NCBI GenBank assembly: GCA_044340025.1
Contig: JBIIUJ010000027.1
Coordinates: 1-23,726, forward strand
Direction of reading: 5' to 3'
DNA: 23,726 nt
From: JBIIUJ01 sp044340025
Lineage (GTDB): Bacteria; Pseudomonadota; Alphaproteobacteria; Caulobacterales; Aquidulcibacteraceae
The notes under the pieces are model-generated. The model worked only from the letters and a program-made list of their open reading frames with translations. It made no database searches and was not told the origin of the DNA. Positions within the stretch are counted from its first letter, which is position 1; the number at the start of each line of letters is the position of its first letter. Positions 1 to 10,968 of this stretch are shown in pieces. The position numbers were made by a program, and so were the translations under genes.

Positions 1-453
1 GGCGCAGTGGCCGAAGTCGCGCCGGAGCTGCCGTCGCTGGTGGCCACGCTCGCCCGGCGGCTGCACGCGTCGCCGGGCCGCGCCCTGTTCATTGACTATG
101 GGTATGCCCGTCCCGAAGGGGCCGACACGCTTCAGGCCCTGTCGCGTCATCAGAAGGTCGATCCGCTGGCCGCGCCGGGGGAAGCGGACCTGACCGCGCA
201 TGTGGACTTCGCCGCGCTTGGCGCGCTTGCCAGAGAAGCCGGACTGAGGGTGGACGGCCCTGCGCGCCAAGGGGACTTCCTGACAGGGCTGGGCGCGCCG
301 GCCCGTCTGGCGGCGCTTTGCTCCGCCCATCCCGACAGAGCGGCCATGCTGAAGGCCGGGCTTGATCGCCTCGTCGCCCCGGATCAGATGGGCGACCTTT
401 TTCTCGCCATGGCGATCGGATCGCCTGGCGCGCCGCCTGCCCCTGGATTTTGA
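1..453 (+). CDS. MidA-family class I SAM-dependent methyltransferase, C-terminal part (5' end outside window)
   Basis: The window opens inside this gene, and about 150 codons remain before the TGA at 451-453. The visible part has the pattern of the MidA/NDUFAF7 (DUF185) family: a strand reading LFIDYG, a segment with LSRHQKVDPL, then HVDFAALGALAREAGL and GDFLTGLGAP before a helical tail. In mitochondria the family methylates an arginine of a complex I subunit; the bacterial substrate is not established. The SAM-binding N-terminal half lies upstream and cannot be checked. Only six bases separate the stop from pgeF, so the two are probably co-transcribed, an arrangement I recall as common in alphaproteobacteria. 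The family call comes from remembered motifs, not from a search. Confidence 0.8.
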   Translation, partial: GAVAEVAPELPSLVATLARRLHASPGRALFIDYGYARPEGADTLQALSRHQKVDPLAAPGEADLTAHVDFAALGALAREAGLRVDGPARQGDFLTGLGAPARLAALCSAHPDRAAMLKAGLDRLVAPDQMGDLFLAMAIGSPGAPPAPGF

Positions 454-459
454 GCCGCC

Positions 460-1275
460 ATGCCAGCCGCCGAGCCTGCCCCCTCCGCTGTCCGATCGTC
501 GTTGCTCGCCGCGCTGGCGGGGGTGCGCCATGGCTTCTTCGGGCGGGAAGGCGGGGTCTCCACGGGGATTTACGCCAGCCTGAACGCCGGAGCCGGCTCG
601 CAGGACGACCCCCAGGCGGTAGCCCAGAACCGGGCGCGCATCGCAGCCGCTTTCGGCCTGAGCCCCGATCGGCTTCTGTCGCCGCATCAGGTGCATTCGG
701 CCGAGGCGATCGTGGTGGACGGCCCATGGCAAGGCGAGAGGCCCAGGGTGGACGGGCTCGTCACCCGCTGCCCCAATCTGGCGGTGAGCGCCCTGGCGGC
801 CGATTGCGCGCCCGTTCTGTTTGCAGACGCAACCGCGAGGGTGGTGGCGGCCGCCCACGCCGGCTGGCGCGGGGCGCTTGCGGGCGTGCTGGACCGCACC
901 GTGGCGGCCATGGTGCGCGCCGGCGCGGCAAAGACCCGCATTGTGGCCGCTATCGGCCCCTGCATCGCCCAGGCCAGCTATGAGGTGGGCCCCGAGTTCG
1001 AAGAGGCATTCCTTCGCGACGACGACGCCAATGCGCGGTTCTTTCTGGCCGGAGCCGGGGACCGGCGACACTTCGACCTGAAAGCCTATTGCGCAGCGCG
1101 CCTGCGCGCCGCCGGGGTGGCGGCGGTCGATGTCCTGCCAGACGACACCTGCGCGGAAGAGGCGCGCTATTTCTCCAATCGGCGCGCCTTCAGGCGGGCG
1201 GAGGGAGACTATGGCCGTAACCTCTCCGTGATTGCGCTGGCGCCGATCGGCGAGCCGGGAAAAGCCAAGCCTTAA
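460..1275 (+). CDS. pgeF: Purine nucleoside phosphorylase / laccase-domain protein YfiH (PgeF)
   Basis: A 271-residue protein of the YfiH/DUF152 (Cu-oxidase_4) family. Members were first called polyphenol oxidases and were later shown to act as purine nucleoside phosphorylases and deaminases; in E. coli the gene also affects fidelity of peptidoglycan precursors. The family landmarks are present: HGFFGREGGVS near residues 24-34, SPHQVHS with His79, AADCAPVL with Cys116, AAHAGWRG with His133, and IGPCI with Cys168. His79, Cys116 and His133 match the zinc/catalytic triad. No signal peptide is seen, so it is cytosolic. The ATG at 460 is seven bases after the midA stop and has only a weak ribosome site, suggesting translational coupling. 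Length is normal for the family. Confidence 0.93.
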   Translation: MPAAEPAPSAVRSSLLAALAGVRHGFFGREGGVSTGIYASLNAGAGSQDDPQAVAQNRARIAAAFGLSPDRLLSPHQVHSAEAIVVDGPWQGERPRVDGLVTRCPNLAVSALAADCAPVLFADATARVVAAAHAGWRGALAGVLDRTVAAMVRAGAAKTRIVAAIGPCIAQASYEVGPEFEEAFLRDDDANARFFLAGAGDRRHFDLKAYCAARLRAAGVAAVDVLPDDTCAEEARYFSNRRAFRRAEGDYGRNLSVIALAPIGEPGKAKP

Positions 1276-1301
1276 CCTTGGCGCCGCACTCTGCGTCCCT
1301 G

Positions 1302-1308
1302 AAAGGGG
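1302..1308 (+). promoter_or_regulatory. Ribosome binding site choosing a GTG start for the first hybrid kinase
   Basis: AAAGGGG lies seven bases before the GTG at 1316. It is the best Shine-Dalgarno match near this gene. It argues against the upstream in-frame ATG at 1232, which would begin inside pgeF, and is better placed than anything before the ATG at 1373. Confidence 0.6.
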
Positions 1309-1315
1309 CGACGCC

Positions 1316-3070
1316 GTGCGGCTGATCACAGACACCCTGAACGAGGTCGGTCAGCCGGAAGGCTTGGGGCGGATGCTTGAAGCGACCGCCCGCTCGCTGA
1401 CGCTACGGCTCAGCCTGGCGGGATTGTGGGCCAGCTGCGTCGCGGTGACGGTGTCCGTGCCCTTGGGCGCCGTCTGGTTCGCGCTGCTGCTGGGGCTGAT
1501 GGTCGCGCGGGGGCCATGGGAGGCCTCGTTGCTGCGGCGCTTGCCGGAAGCCATTCCACACCGGGAGCTTGCCCTGTTCATGGGAAGCGTTCTGGGGCTC
1601 AATCTCCTCTGGGTGTTGCCGGCCATTGCTGTCTGGCTGAGCCCGCAGCCGGGCTATCAGTCGATGGCGTTCTGGCTGCTGTTTGGCTGCGGGATCTTTG
1701 CGACCGTGCAGTTCGGCCATGCCCCCCGTGCGGCTGCGTTGGCTGCGACGCCCGCCGCCATCACGGCTGTGGCGCTCGCCGCGATGATGCTGGACCAGCC
1801 CGGCTTCCCGCTGCGTCTCGCAGCAGGCCTGACCTGCGCGGCGGCCCTTGTTATGCTCTCGCGCGAGAGCTTTGCCATCCATACCCGGCTGCGGGCGGCA
1901 AGGGACGCCGCTGAGGCCGCGAGCCGCGCCAAGAGCGATTTCCTGGCGATGATGAGCCACGAGTTGCGCACGCCGCTGAACGGGCTGCTCGGCGCGGCCG
2001 AGCTGCTCAAGCGCAGCGATCTGAGCCCCGCGCAGGCGGAGCATGTCCAGATGATGACGGAATCCGGCGGGGTGCTGGTTTCGATCCTGAACGACGTGCT
2101 TGACGTCTCGCGGATCGAGGCGGGCAAGATCGATCTTGAGGCGCTGGAGGCTGATCCGCGCCAGCTGGTCGAGCAGGCCGCCAGCCTCTGGCGCCCGCAC
2201 CTGACCCAGAAGGGCCTCACGCTCGATCTTGACGGTCTGCAGACCTTGCCCGCCAGCATCGTGACCGATCCGGTCCGCTTCCGTCAGATCCTGACCAATC
2301 TGCTGTCCAATGCCGCGAAATTCACCGAGCGCGGCTCGGTCTGGGTCGAGACACGGGTTGATCAGACTGGCCCGCAGGCCGCTACGCTGCACATCGAGGT
2401 GCGCGATACTGGCATCGGCATGTCGGCTGATCAGATCGGCCGATTGTTCCAGCCGTTCACACAGGCCGATTCCTCTATCGCGCGCCGCTTTGGCGGCACC
2501 GGCCTTGGCCTCATGATCAGCCGCACCCTGGCCGAACTGATGGGCGGCTCTCTTGCAGTAAGGAGCGCGCCAGGGGCAGGTTCCTGCTTCACGCTGCGCC
2601 TGCCGGTGATCGTTGCACGCTGGGAGGGCGCCGCCCCCACGGCCAGGGCCACGGCCCCGGCCCCGTCTGCGGTCGGCCCGCTCCGCATACTGGCGGCGGA
2701 AGACAATCTGGTGAACCAGCGCGTGCTGAACGCTTTTCTGGCCCGCGGCGGCCATGCTGTCACCATGGTGGACGACGGGCCGCGCGCTCTGGAGGCTGCC
2801 GGCGGGCTTGGCTTTGATCTGCTGCTGCTCGACGTGCAGATGCCGGGGCTTTCCGGGCTGGAGGTGGTGCGGGCCGTGCGCGGCGGCGGCGGCCCGAACG
2901 CTTCGGCCCCGATCTGGATGCTCTCGGCCAACGCCATGGCCAGCGATATCGCCGCCGCCAGAACCGCCGGAGCGGACGGCTATCTCACCAAGCCGCTGGA
3001 GCCGCGCGCGCTGGAAGCAGCGCTGGCCGAGGCTGAAGCGCTGAACCGTCGCCGCCGGGACGCCGCATAG
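1316..3070 (+). CDS. Membrane-bound hybrid sensor histidine kinase with C-terminal receiver
   Basis: A 584-residue hybrid kinase read from GTG 1316. Residues about 28-200 are hydrophobic and probably form five or six membrane segments with short loops, so there is no large periplasmic sensor. A short linker leads to the HisKA domain, MMSHELRTPLNG, with phospho-acceptor His215. The HATPase domain has its N box (NLLSNAAKF), G1 (DTGIGM), F box (FQPF) and G2 (GGTGLGL). After an Ala/Pro-rich linker comes a receiver starting AAEDNLVNQ, with acceptor Asp506 in LLLLDVQMPG and the switch lysine in YLTKPLE. There is no HPt or DNA-binding output domain, so phosphate must pass to partners elsewhere. It follows pgeF by 40 bases. 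The signal is unknown. It resembles the second kinase at 6328-8673 in its catalytic half only. Confidence 0.92.
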   Translation: MRLITDTLNEVGQPEGLGRMLEATARSLTLRLSLAGLWASCVAVTVSVPLGAVWFALLLGLMVARGPWEASLLRRLPEAIPHRELALFMGSVLGLNLLWVLPAIAVWLSPQPGYQSMAFWLLFGCGIFATVQFGHAPRAAALAATPAAITAVALAAMMLDQPGFPLRLAAGLTCAAALVMLSRESFAIHTRLRAARDAAEAASRAKSDFLAMMSHELRTPLNGLLGAAELLKRSDLSPAQAEHVQMMTESGGVLVSILNDVLDVSRIEAGKIDLEALEADPRQLVEQAASLWRPHLTQKGLTLDLDGLQTLPASIVTDPVRFRQILTNLLSNAAKFTERGSVWVETRVDQTGPQAATLHIEVRDTGIGMSADQIGRLFQPFTQADSSIARRFGGTGLGLMISRTLAELMGGSLAVRSAPGAGSCFTLRLPVIVARWEGAAPTARATAPAPSAVGPLRILAAEDNLVNQRVLNAFLARGGHAVTMVDDGPRALEAAGGLGFDLLLLDVQMPGLSGLEVVRAVRGGGGPNASAPIWMLSANAMASDIAAARTAGADGYLTKPLEPRALEAALAEAEALNRRRRDAA

Positions 3071-3087
3071 CGCGATGCCCTACACAG

Positions 3088-3109
3088 CGCCGGGGCGTTG
3101 ATCCCGGCG
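3088..3109 (+). other. GC-rich stem-loop after the first hybrid kinase
   Basis: CGCCGGG at 3088-3094 and CCCGGCG at 3103-3109 form a perfect seven-base stem with an eight-base loop, 18 bases after the kinase stop. No T-run follows, so a classical intrinsic terminator is not supported. It could slow transcription, protect the 3' end, or be chance in such GC-rich sequence. Confidence 0.3.
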
Positions 3110-3169
3110 GGCCGACCCCGTTAGATCAGCGCGTGAGCAGGCGCGCCGTCGGGGGCCGCCGGAGAGGGC

Positions 3170-6134
<2,965 letters not shown>

Positions 6135-6327
6135 GCCGCCGTCTGCTCCTTGCCCCCGCCGCCTTGGTAGCGCGCGGCGGTTTCGAAGTCCTGTCGCGCA
6201 GGGCGCGCGGGCGTCACTTTTTCTTTCGCGGCGCGACAGCGAGCCGGCCAGGCGCCGCTGGATCGGAAGCGCCTCCCGCTACGGCGCGATTCCGCACCGC
6301 TTAACCTGTGTTCGATAGGAAGCAGGT
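6135..6327. promoter_or_regulatory. Divergent intergenic region between glmS and the second hybrid kinase
   Basis: This 193-base gap must hold the promoters of both flanking genes. It is mostly GC-rich with two AT-rich islands, around 6213-6228 and 6299-6320. I see no convincing -35/-10 pair, no riboswitch and no strong palindrome. AGGAAG shortly before ATG 6328 serves as the ribosome site of the kinase gene. Confidence 0.5.
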
Positions 6328-8673
6328 ATGGAGCACCTCGTCCGTCTGCGCGCCTGGTTTGAAGGCAGCCTCAGCGTTCGTGCGAAGCTGTTGGCCGCGC
6401 TTGCCGTGGCGCTGCTGCCGGCGCTGGCGCTTGGCGGTCTCTGGGCGGCGCAGATCAACGACGACCGGCTTTTCACCGCCAAGGAACGCGTAGGCGTCGC
6501 CTATCTGAAGGCCGTCTGGCCGATCTTTCATGCGGCGACGCAAGATCGGGTGGTGATCCCGAAGGAACGGCTGCACAGCTTCGTGCGGGCCCGCATCGCC
6601 CATGACGACGCGATAGACACCGCACCCGAAAGCGCCGCTCTTCGCGCAGCGGTCAACCGGCAGGGCGACCCGGAAGCGCTCACAGGCGCGGCGCTGACCC
6701 TGATTGCAGCGATCGGCGACGGATCAAACCTGATCCTCGATCCCGAGCTGCCGAGCTATTACTTGATGGACCTCGCCGTGCTGAGCCTGCCGGAGCTCGC
6801 CTCCGAGGCTGACGGCTACGCCAAACCGCACGATGCGCTCAGGCCGGAGACCTGGGCTCAGCTCTATGCCTCCGCAGGCGCCCTGAACGCCAATCTGGAC
6901 AATGTCCGCCGTTCCAAGGCGGCGCTCGCCAAGGCTGACCCGTTGGCCGCGCAGCGACTGGAAGCGCCGATGCGCCGCATTTACGCCTCTGGCGAGACGC
7001 TCCGCGACGCTGCTCTCGCCATCGCCCGATCGCAGAACGTGGACCCGACGTCCGCACAGCTGGCCGAACTCCGCACCCAGGAACGCCAGTTGCAGGGCGC
7101 GATCGATCTGGGTTGGCAAGCCGTGGTCGCCGAGCTTGATGCGGCCCTGGAGACGCGCGAGCGCCACCTTGAACAAAGCCTTGGCTTTGCCGTTCTGTTC
7201 GGGCTCGCCCTGATCAGTCTGGCGATCTTTGTCGTGCGTCAGGCGGGCCGCAGCCTCAGCCTGCCGCTGGATCGCCTCGGCGCGGTGATGAACGCCATGG
7301 CGAGCCGGGGCGACACCACGATCACGGCGCCGTTCCAGACCTATCCCAACGAAATCGGGGCGATGGCGCGCAGCGTTGAGGTCTTTCGCCACGCCATGCA
7401 GCGCGCCGACGCGCTGTCGATGGCGCTGGAGGCGGAGCGCGCCGCCCTTGAACAGCGGGTGGAGGAACGCACGGCCGCTCTCGCCGAGGCGGTGGAGGCC
7501 GCGCAGGCCGCCAGCAAGGCCAAGTCCACTTTCCTTGCGACCATGAGCCACGAGATCCGCACCCCTCTCAACGGCGTCCTCGGCATGGCCGATGCGCTGC
7601 GCAGCACACCCTTGCCTGCCGACGCCGCCGACATGGTGGAGACCATCCAGACATCCGGCCGATCGCTGCTGGCGATCCTGAACGATGTGCTCGACATCTC
7701 CAAAGTAGAGGCAGGCAAGCTCTCGCTCGAAACCGCGCCCTTCGCGCTCGACGATGTGGTGCATGCTGTGGCGAACCTTTATCGCGGCGGCGCGACGGCG
7801 AAAGGCCTGACGCTTGGCGTGGACGTGGCCGAAAGCGCCCGGGGCGCCTATGCCGGCGATGCCGCGCGGCTGCGCCAGATCCTCCAGAATCTTGTATCAA
7901 ACGCGGTGAAGTTCACCGAACGCGGCGGCGTGAGCCTGACCGTTTCGGTAGAGCAGGAGGACGAGACCGGCGCGCTGCTGGCGCTCGCGGTTTCCGACAC
8001 CGGTCCCGGCCTCAGCCCCGGGGCGCAGGCGCGCCTGTTCCAGCCCTTCACCCAGGCGGACGCTTCGATCACGCGCCGGTATGGCGGCACGGGGCTCGGC
8101 CTCAATCTCTGCCGCCAACTTGCCGAGTTGATGGGCGGATCGATCGGTCTGGAGAGCCGGGAGGGCGCTGGATCCTGCTTCACCCTGCATCTGCGGCTGC
8201 CCCGCGCGGCCATCGCTCCTGCCAGCCCCTCGGGGGCAGCCGGGGTCGCGCCGCTCGGGCAAGCGCAACCAGCGCCTGATGCCCTCCGCGTGTTGGCGGC
8301 GGACGATCATCCGATCAACCGCAAGGTGCTGGGTCTGCTCCTGGGCCAGGTTGGCGTGGAGCCGGTGTTTGTCGAAGACGGGGCCCAAGCGGTGGAGGCG
8401 GCGCGGAACGCCGCCTTCGACGTGATCCTGCTCGACCTGCACATGCCGGTGCTTGACGGGATGAGCGCGGCGCGCGCCATCCGCGGCGGTACGGGGCCGA
8501 ATGCAACCACGCCCATCATCGCGCTGACCGCGGATGCGATGGCCGAGACTGTGGCGCAATGCCAGTCGGCGGGCATCACGCTGTATGTGGCGAAGCCGAT
8601 TGACCCTGCCGCCCTGTTCGCCGCCATGGAACAGGCGCTCGCCGATGCCGGCGCGGCGACCGCAGCAGCCTGA
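6328..8673 (+). CDS. Hybrid sensor histidine kinase with periplasmic helical sensor, HAMP and receiver
   Basis: A 781-residue hybrid kinase. TM1 is at about residues 19-42 and TM2 at about 286-306; the roughly 245 residues between form a mostly helical periplasmic sensor. It contains DGSNLILDPELPSYYLMD (131-148), a pattern I recall from the ligand domains of other proteobacterial kinases and chemoreceptors. A HAMP-like linker and a coiled coil (about 360-395, ALEQRVEERTAALAEA) lead to HisKA, TMSHEIRTPLNG with His408. The HATPase part shows NLVSNAVKF, DTGPGL, FQPF and GGTGLGL. The receiver begins LAADDHPINRK, with acceptor Asp703 in ILLDLHMPVLDG and lysine in YVAKPID. No HPt or DNA-binding domain is attached. 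Its stop is 19 bases from the end of the convergent diiron gene. Confidence 0.93.
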   Translation: MEHLVRLRAWFEGSLSVRAKLLAALAVALLPALALGGLWAAQINDDRLFTAKERVGVAYLKAVWPIFHAATQDRVVIPKERLHSFVRARIAHDDAIDTAPESAALRAAVNRQGDPEALTGAALTLIAAIGDGSNLILDPELPSYYLMDLAVLSLPELASEADGYAKPHDALRPETWAQLYASAGALNANLDNVRRSKAALAKADPLAAQRLEAPMRRIYASGETLRDAALAIARSQNVDPTSAQLAELRTQERQLQGAIDLGWQAVVAELDAALETRERHLEQSLGFAVLFGLALISLAIFVVRQAGRSLSLPLDRLGAVMNAMASRGDTTITAPFQTYPNEIGAMARSVEVFRHAMQRADALSMALEAERAALEQRVEERTAALAEAVEAAQAASKAKSTFLATMSHEIRTPLNGVLGMADALRSTPLPADAADMVETIQTSGRSLLAILNDVLDISKVEAGKLSLETAPFALDDVVHAVANLYRGGATAKGLTLGVDVAESARGAYAGDAARLRQILQNLVSNAVKFTERGGVSLTVSVEQEDETGALLALAVSDTGPGLSPGAQARLFQPFTQADASITRRYGGTGLGLNLCRQLAELMGGSIGLESREGAGSCFTLHLRLPRAAIAPASPSGAAGVAPLGQAQPAPDALRVLAADDHPINRKVLGLLLGQVGVEPVFVEDGAQAVEAARNAAFDVILLDLHMPVLDGMSAARAIRGGTGPNATTPIIALTADAMAETVAQCQSAGITLYVAKPIDPAALFAAMEQALADAGAATAAA

Positions 8674-8692
8674 AAGCCGCTGCAGCGCCGCC

Positions 8693-9820
8693 TTACTCCG
8701 CTGCGATCAGGCGCAGCGCGTCGGACCGGGCGTTGAAGTTGATCGTCTTGAGATAGGCGATGCCTTCCTCTGCAATGTCGTCGCCGACCATGTGTTCTCC
8801 TTCGGCCTCGAACTCGGCGAAGTCGACATACATGGCGTAGAAGGGGGCCGTGCGGTTCGTGATGATGCCGGCGTTCCAGAGCGTCTTGACCAGAACGCGG
8901 AAGATGTTTGTGGCTTCCTTCATCCGGGCGCGGCGTTCCTCGTCTGTCGCGACCTGCTGGAAGGCGGCCATCACCTCGGCCGGATCGAGGCCGAAGCTGG
9001 CATAGAGCTCGGTCATCTGCATCGGGTTGACGAGATTGAACAGAAGCGTCTGGAAGCAGTGGGCGGCCCAGTCCTCCACGATCGCATGCTCTTTTTCGTC
9101 GAGCTTCGGGATGGTGCGGTCAGCCCAGATCTTGCCGAACTTGTGATGGAAAGCCTCGTCGGTCATCACAAGCTGGGTCAGCTTGCGCAGCAACGGATCG
9201 TGGCTTTCCTTGAACATGGTAGCGAAGGCGCCCATGGCGAGCCCTTCCACCAGCATCTGCATGCCCACGATCTTCTTGTAGACCTCCGGGGCGTGGACGA
9301 TCTCCACCAGCAGGGTCTTCAGCGTCGGGCCGCACGGCAGAGGGCTGCCCCAGCGCGCCTTGATATATTTGGCGAAGGCCGTGACGTGGCGGGCTTCCTC
9401 GCGGGTCTGGTTGGCGGCGTATTCCTGCGCGCCGGCGTCGCGCAGCACATGGCAGAGCGAGGCGGAAAGGTTCAGCGCGCCCTGCTCGCCGTGCAGGATG
9501 GCGGAAAGCTGCCAGCGGGCGTTCTCGTTGATGAAGCGAATGCGCTCCTTCGGCTTGTCGGCGAAATGCGCCTTCAGAAGATCGGTCTCCAGCGCCGGCA
9601 CGAGATAATCCGGCAGGATCGCCGTGTTCTCCATGTCGAAATCATCGCTGAAGTCGATGTATCTCGCGTCCAACGGATCCCAGAAGTGATCGTGGGTGGC
9701 CGAGATGATCTTGTCGAAGGCGGTGGAGCGATTGAGGTGGCGATCGATCTCCAGCATAGCCGCGAAATCGTCGGGCGCGACCGCATCGTAGATCGTGTCC
9801 TTGGTGATCTGGCCGTCCAT
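8693..9820 (-). CDS. Ferritin-like diiron-carboxylate protein, possible oxygenase
   Basis: A 375-residue soluble protein with a full set of ferritin-like diiron ligands: Glu112 (LHGEQGAL), Glu142 and His145 (REEARHVTAF), Glu192 (LVEGLAMGAF), Glu222 and His225 (TDEAFHHKFG). Each Glu precedes its ExxH partner by exactly 30 residues, the spacing expected of paired helices in ribonucleotide reductase R2, AurF and related oxygenases. The exact subfamily is not recognised. It is unlike a storage ferritin in length. Possible roles are N-oxygenation, fatty-acid or aromatic oxidation, or a radical-generating activity; none can be chosen from sequence. AGGGAGG lies just before the ATG. It diverges from a Rieske-protein gene 115 bases away, a plausible electron donor. 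There is no signal peptide, so it is cytosolic. Confidence 0.75.
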   Translation of the reverse strand: MDGQITKDTIYDAVAPDDFAAMLEIDRHLNRSTAFDKIISATHDHFWDPLDARYIDFSDDFDMENTAILPDYLVPALETDLLKAHFADKPKERIRFINENARWQLSAILHGEQGALNLSASLCHVLRDAGAQEYAANQTREEARHVTAFAKYIKARWGSPLPCGPTLKTLLVEIVHAPEVYKKIVGMQMLVEGLAMGAFATMFKESHDPLLRKLTQLVMTDEAFHHKFGKIWADRTIPKLDEKEHAIVEDWAAHCFQTLLFNLVNPMQMTELYASFGLDPAEVMAAFQQVATDEERRARMKEATNIFRVLVKTLWNAGIITNRTAPFYAMYVDFAEFEAEGEHMVGDDIAEEGIAYLKTINFNARSDALRLIAAE

Positions 9821-9861
9821 CTCGTCCTCCCTGGGGCAGTCTCGCCCTCTGTGCGCTTTCG

Positions 9862-9889
9862 ATGTTACGCAAACAGAAAGACGCGTCCA
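9862..9889 (-). promoter_or_regulatory. Candidate promoter of the diiron gene
   Basis: On the minus strand TGGACG (9889-9884) and TAACAT (9867-9862) are separated by 16 bases. Each matches four of six positions of the housekeeping sigma consensus, and the pair is placed about 40-70 bases before the start codon. The match is modest and rests on inspection alone. Confidence 0.25.
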
Positions 9890-9894
9890 GAAAA

Positions 9895-9914
9895 AAGTGA
9901 CGTCTCCGTCAACT
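9895..9914. promoter_or_regulatory. Inverted repeat in the diiron/Rieske divergent promoter region
   Basis: TGACG (9898-9902) and CGTCA (9907-9911) are perfect inverted arms around TCTC. With a one-base bulge the arms extend to AAGTGACG and CGTCAACTT. The site lies upstream of both divergent genes, so it could be the operator of a dimeric regulator acting on the pair. The regulator is not encoded nearby. Confidence 0.35.
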
Positions 9915-9935
9915 TCAGGAGTTCACAAGGTCGCC

Positions 9936-10307
9936 ATGTCCGCCAGTCCGCCGCCTGCTGATGCGCGCCCGCACCGGGGACAGGCGCTGTCCCGCCTGGA
10001 CGCACTCGCCGCGGCAGGCGGCGCGCAGGTGCTGGACTTCGCCGACGGCGAGGCGCGCTTCAGCCTGCTTCTGGTGATCCATCAGGGCGAAGTCCGGGCC
10101 TATGAGAACCTGTGCCCGCATGCCCGTTGGCCGCTGGAGACGTTTGACGGCCGCCTTCTGCGCACGCCGGAGGGCGCCCTTCTGTGTGCGGCGCATGGGG
10201 CGGTGTTTGATGCGGCAAACGGGCGCTGCCTCGCCGGCCCCGCCAGCGGGCGCGCCCTTGCCGCCTTTGCAGTCGAGGTGCGCGACGGCGCAGTCTTCGT
10301 GGCGTGA
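9936..10307 (+). CDS. Rieske [2Fe-2S] ferredoxin-like protein
   Basis: A 123-residue single-domain Rieske protein. The cluster ligands are clear: Cys60-x-His62 in ENLCPHARWPL and Cys84-x2-His87 in LLCAAHGAVFD, 21 residues apart, followed by a GxC box (NGRCLAGPASGRAL) and the closing strand DGAVFVA. There is no membrane segment or attached oxygenase domain. It is the size of a Rieske ferredoxin or of the electron-carrier component of an oxygenase. I chose ATG 9936 because AAGG sits five bases before it and because the conserved fold starts soon after; the frame stays open upstream, but that would run into the divergent gene. The neighbour across the promoter region is a diiron protein. It could also be a stand-alone Rieske protein of unknown role. 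Confidence 0.85.
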   Translation: MSASPPPADARPHRGQALSRLDALAAAGGAQVLDFADGEARFSLLLVIHQGEVRAYENLCPHARWPLETFDGRLLRTPEGALLCAAHGAVFDAANGRCLAGPASGRALAAFAVEVRDGAVFVA

Positions 10308-10312
10308 GCCGA

Positions 10313-10900
10313 TTATTGCTCTTCGTCGGCCTGCGCGCCGGCCGTGGTCGCGTCATGGGTCATCGCCGCTCCGCGGAACACTGCGTTGAGGAAGACCAGG
10401 TTCAGCCCCGGCAGATGGCCGCGAAAGTTTGGATCCTGCATGAAGCCGATCGCGAGGCCTGAGCCCAGCCGCCGGGAAACCACAAACGGCTTGAAGGCGA
10501 GCTGCCTGCGGCTCTCCTCCCACAGCACGCCAGCGGCAGCGACCAGGCCGTGACGTCATAGATCTCGTCGGGCAGGCCCTTGGCGGTGCGCGCGTCCTGG
10601 CGGGCGACGAAAGCGGGGTCCATCACCGTCTTCTCGTCCATCAGGGTGCGAATCAGCCGCTTGGTCGGCTGGGCGGCCGACACCACGAGGCTGCCTGCGG
10701 CAAAGCTCCCGCCGCAAGCCTGGAAGGCGCTGGAAGCGCGCGTCACCTCGATGCCGTTTCGGGCCAGCGTCTGGCCAAGCCGGGCGGCGAGGTCGGGGTC
10801 CGGGGCGGCCGAAACCACATAGGCTTTCACCGGTTCGCGACGGCCCTCCTCGATCGCGCTGGCGCGATAGGCTTTGTCCGAGCCCGGCCGTTCCAGCCGC
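10313..10900 (-). pseudogene. Decayed M14-family zinc carboxypeptidase (C-terminal remnants only)
   Basis: Two minus-strand pieces in different frames match the non-catalytic C-terminal part of large M14 metallocarboxypeptidases. The upstream piece (about 10900 to 10530) reads EPVKAYVVSAAPDP, AGSLVVSAAQPTKRLIRTLM and LPDEIYDVTAWSLPL. The reading then jumps frame near 10530 into LWEESRRQLAFKPF and GFMQDPNFRGHLPGLN, followed by LVFLNAVFRGAA and a TAA at 10313. In intact relatives as I remember them, these two blocks are separated by a couple of hundred residues, so a large internal deletion with frame loss is inferred. The N-terminal zinc-binding catalytic domain is absent altogether. It lies between the Rieske gene and the transporter, on the opposite strand to both. 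The exact upstream boundary is uncertain. Confidence 0.75.
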
Positions 10901-10968
10901 GCAGCTTGCCGGCGGCGCGCTTTGTCTGAAACAATGCGCCCCACGCAGGGACGGAGGCTGGGCAAGGC

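Noticed and set aside
1403..2755. 450-codon minus-strand open frame opposite the first hybrid kinase
   Set aside because: No recognisable motif, biased Arg/Gln/His composition, and a well-conserved kinase on the other strand.
6301..6316. Possible CtrA site (TTAA-N7-TTAA) before the second kinase
   Set aside because: Only the first TTAA half matches; the second half reads TCGA.
10102..10389. Overlapping alternative frame across the Rieske gene end and the pseudogene
   Set aside because: It lacks conserved motifs and crosses two identified features in the wrong frame.
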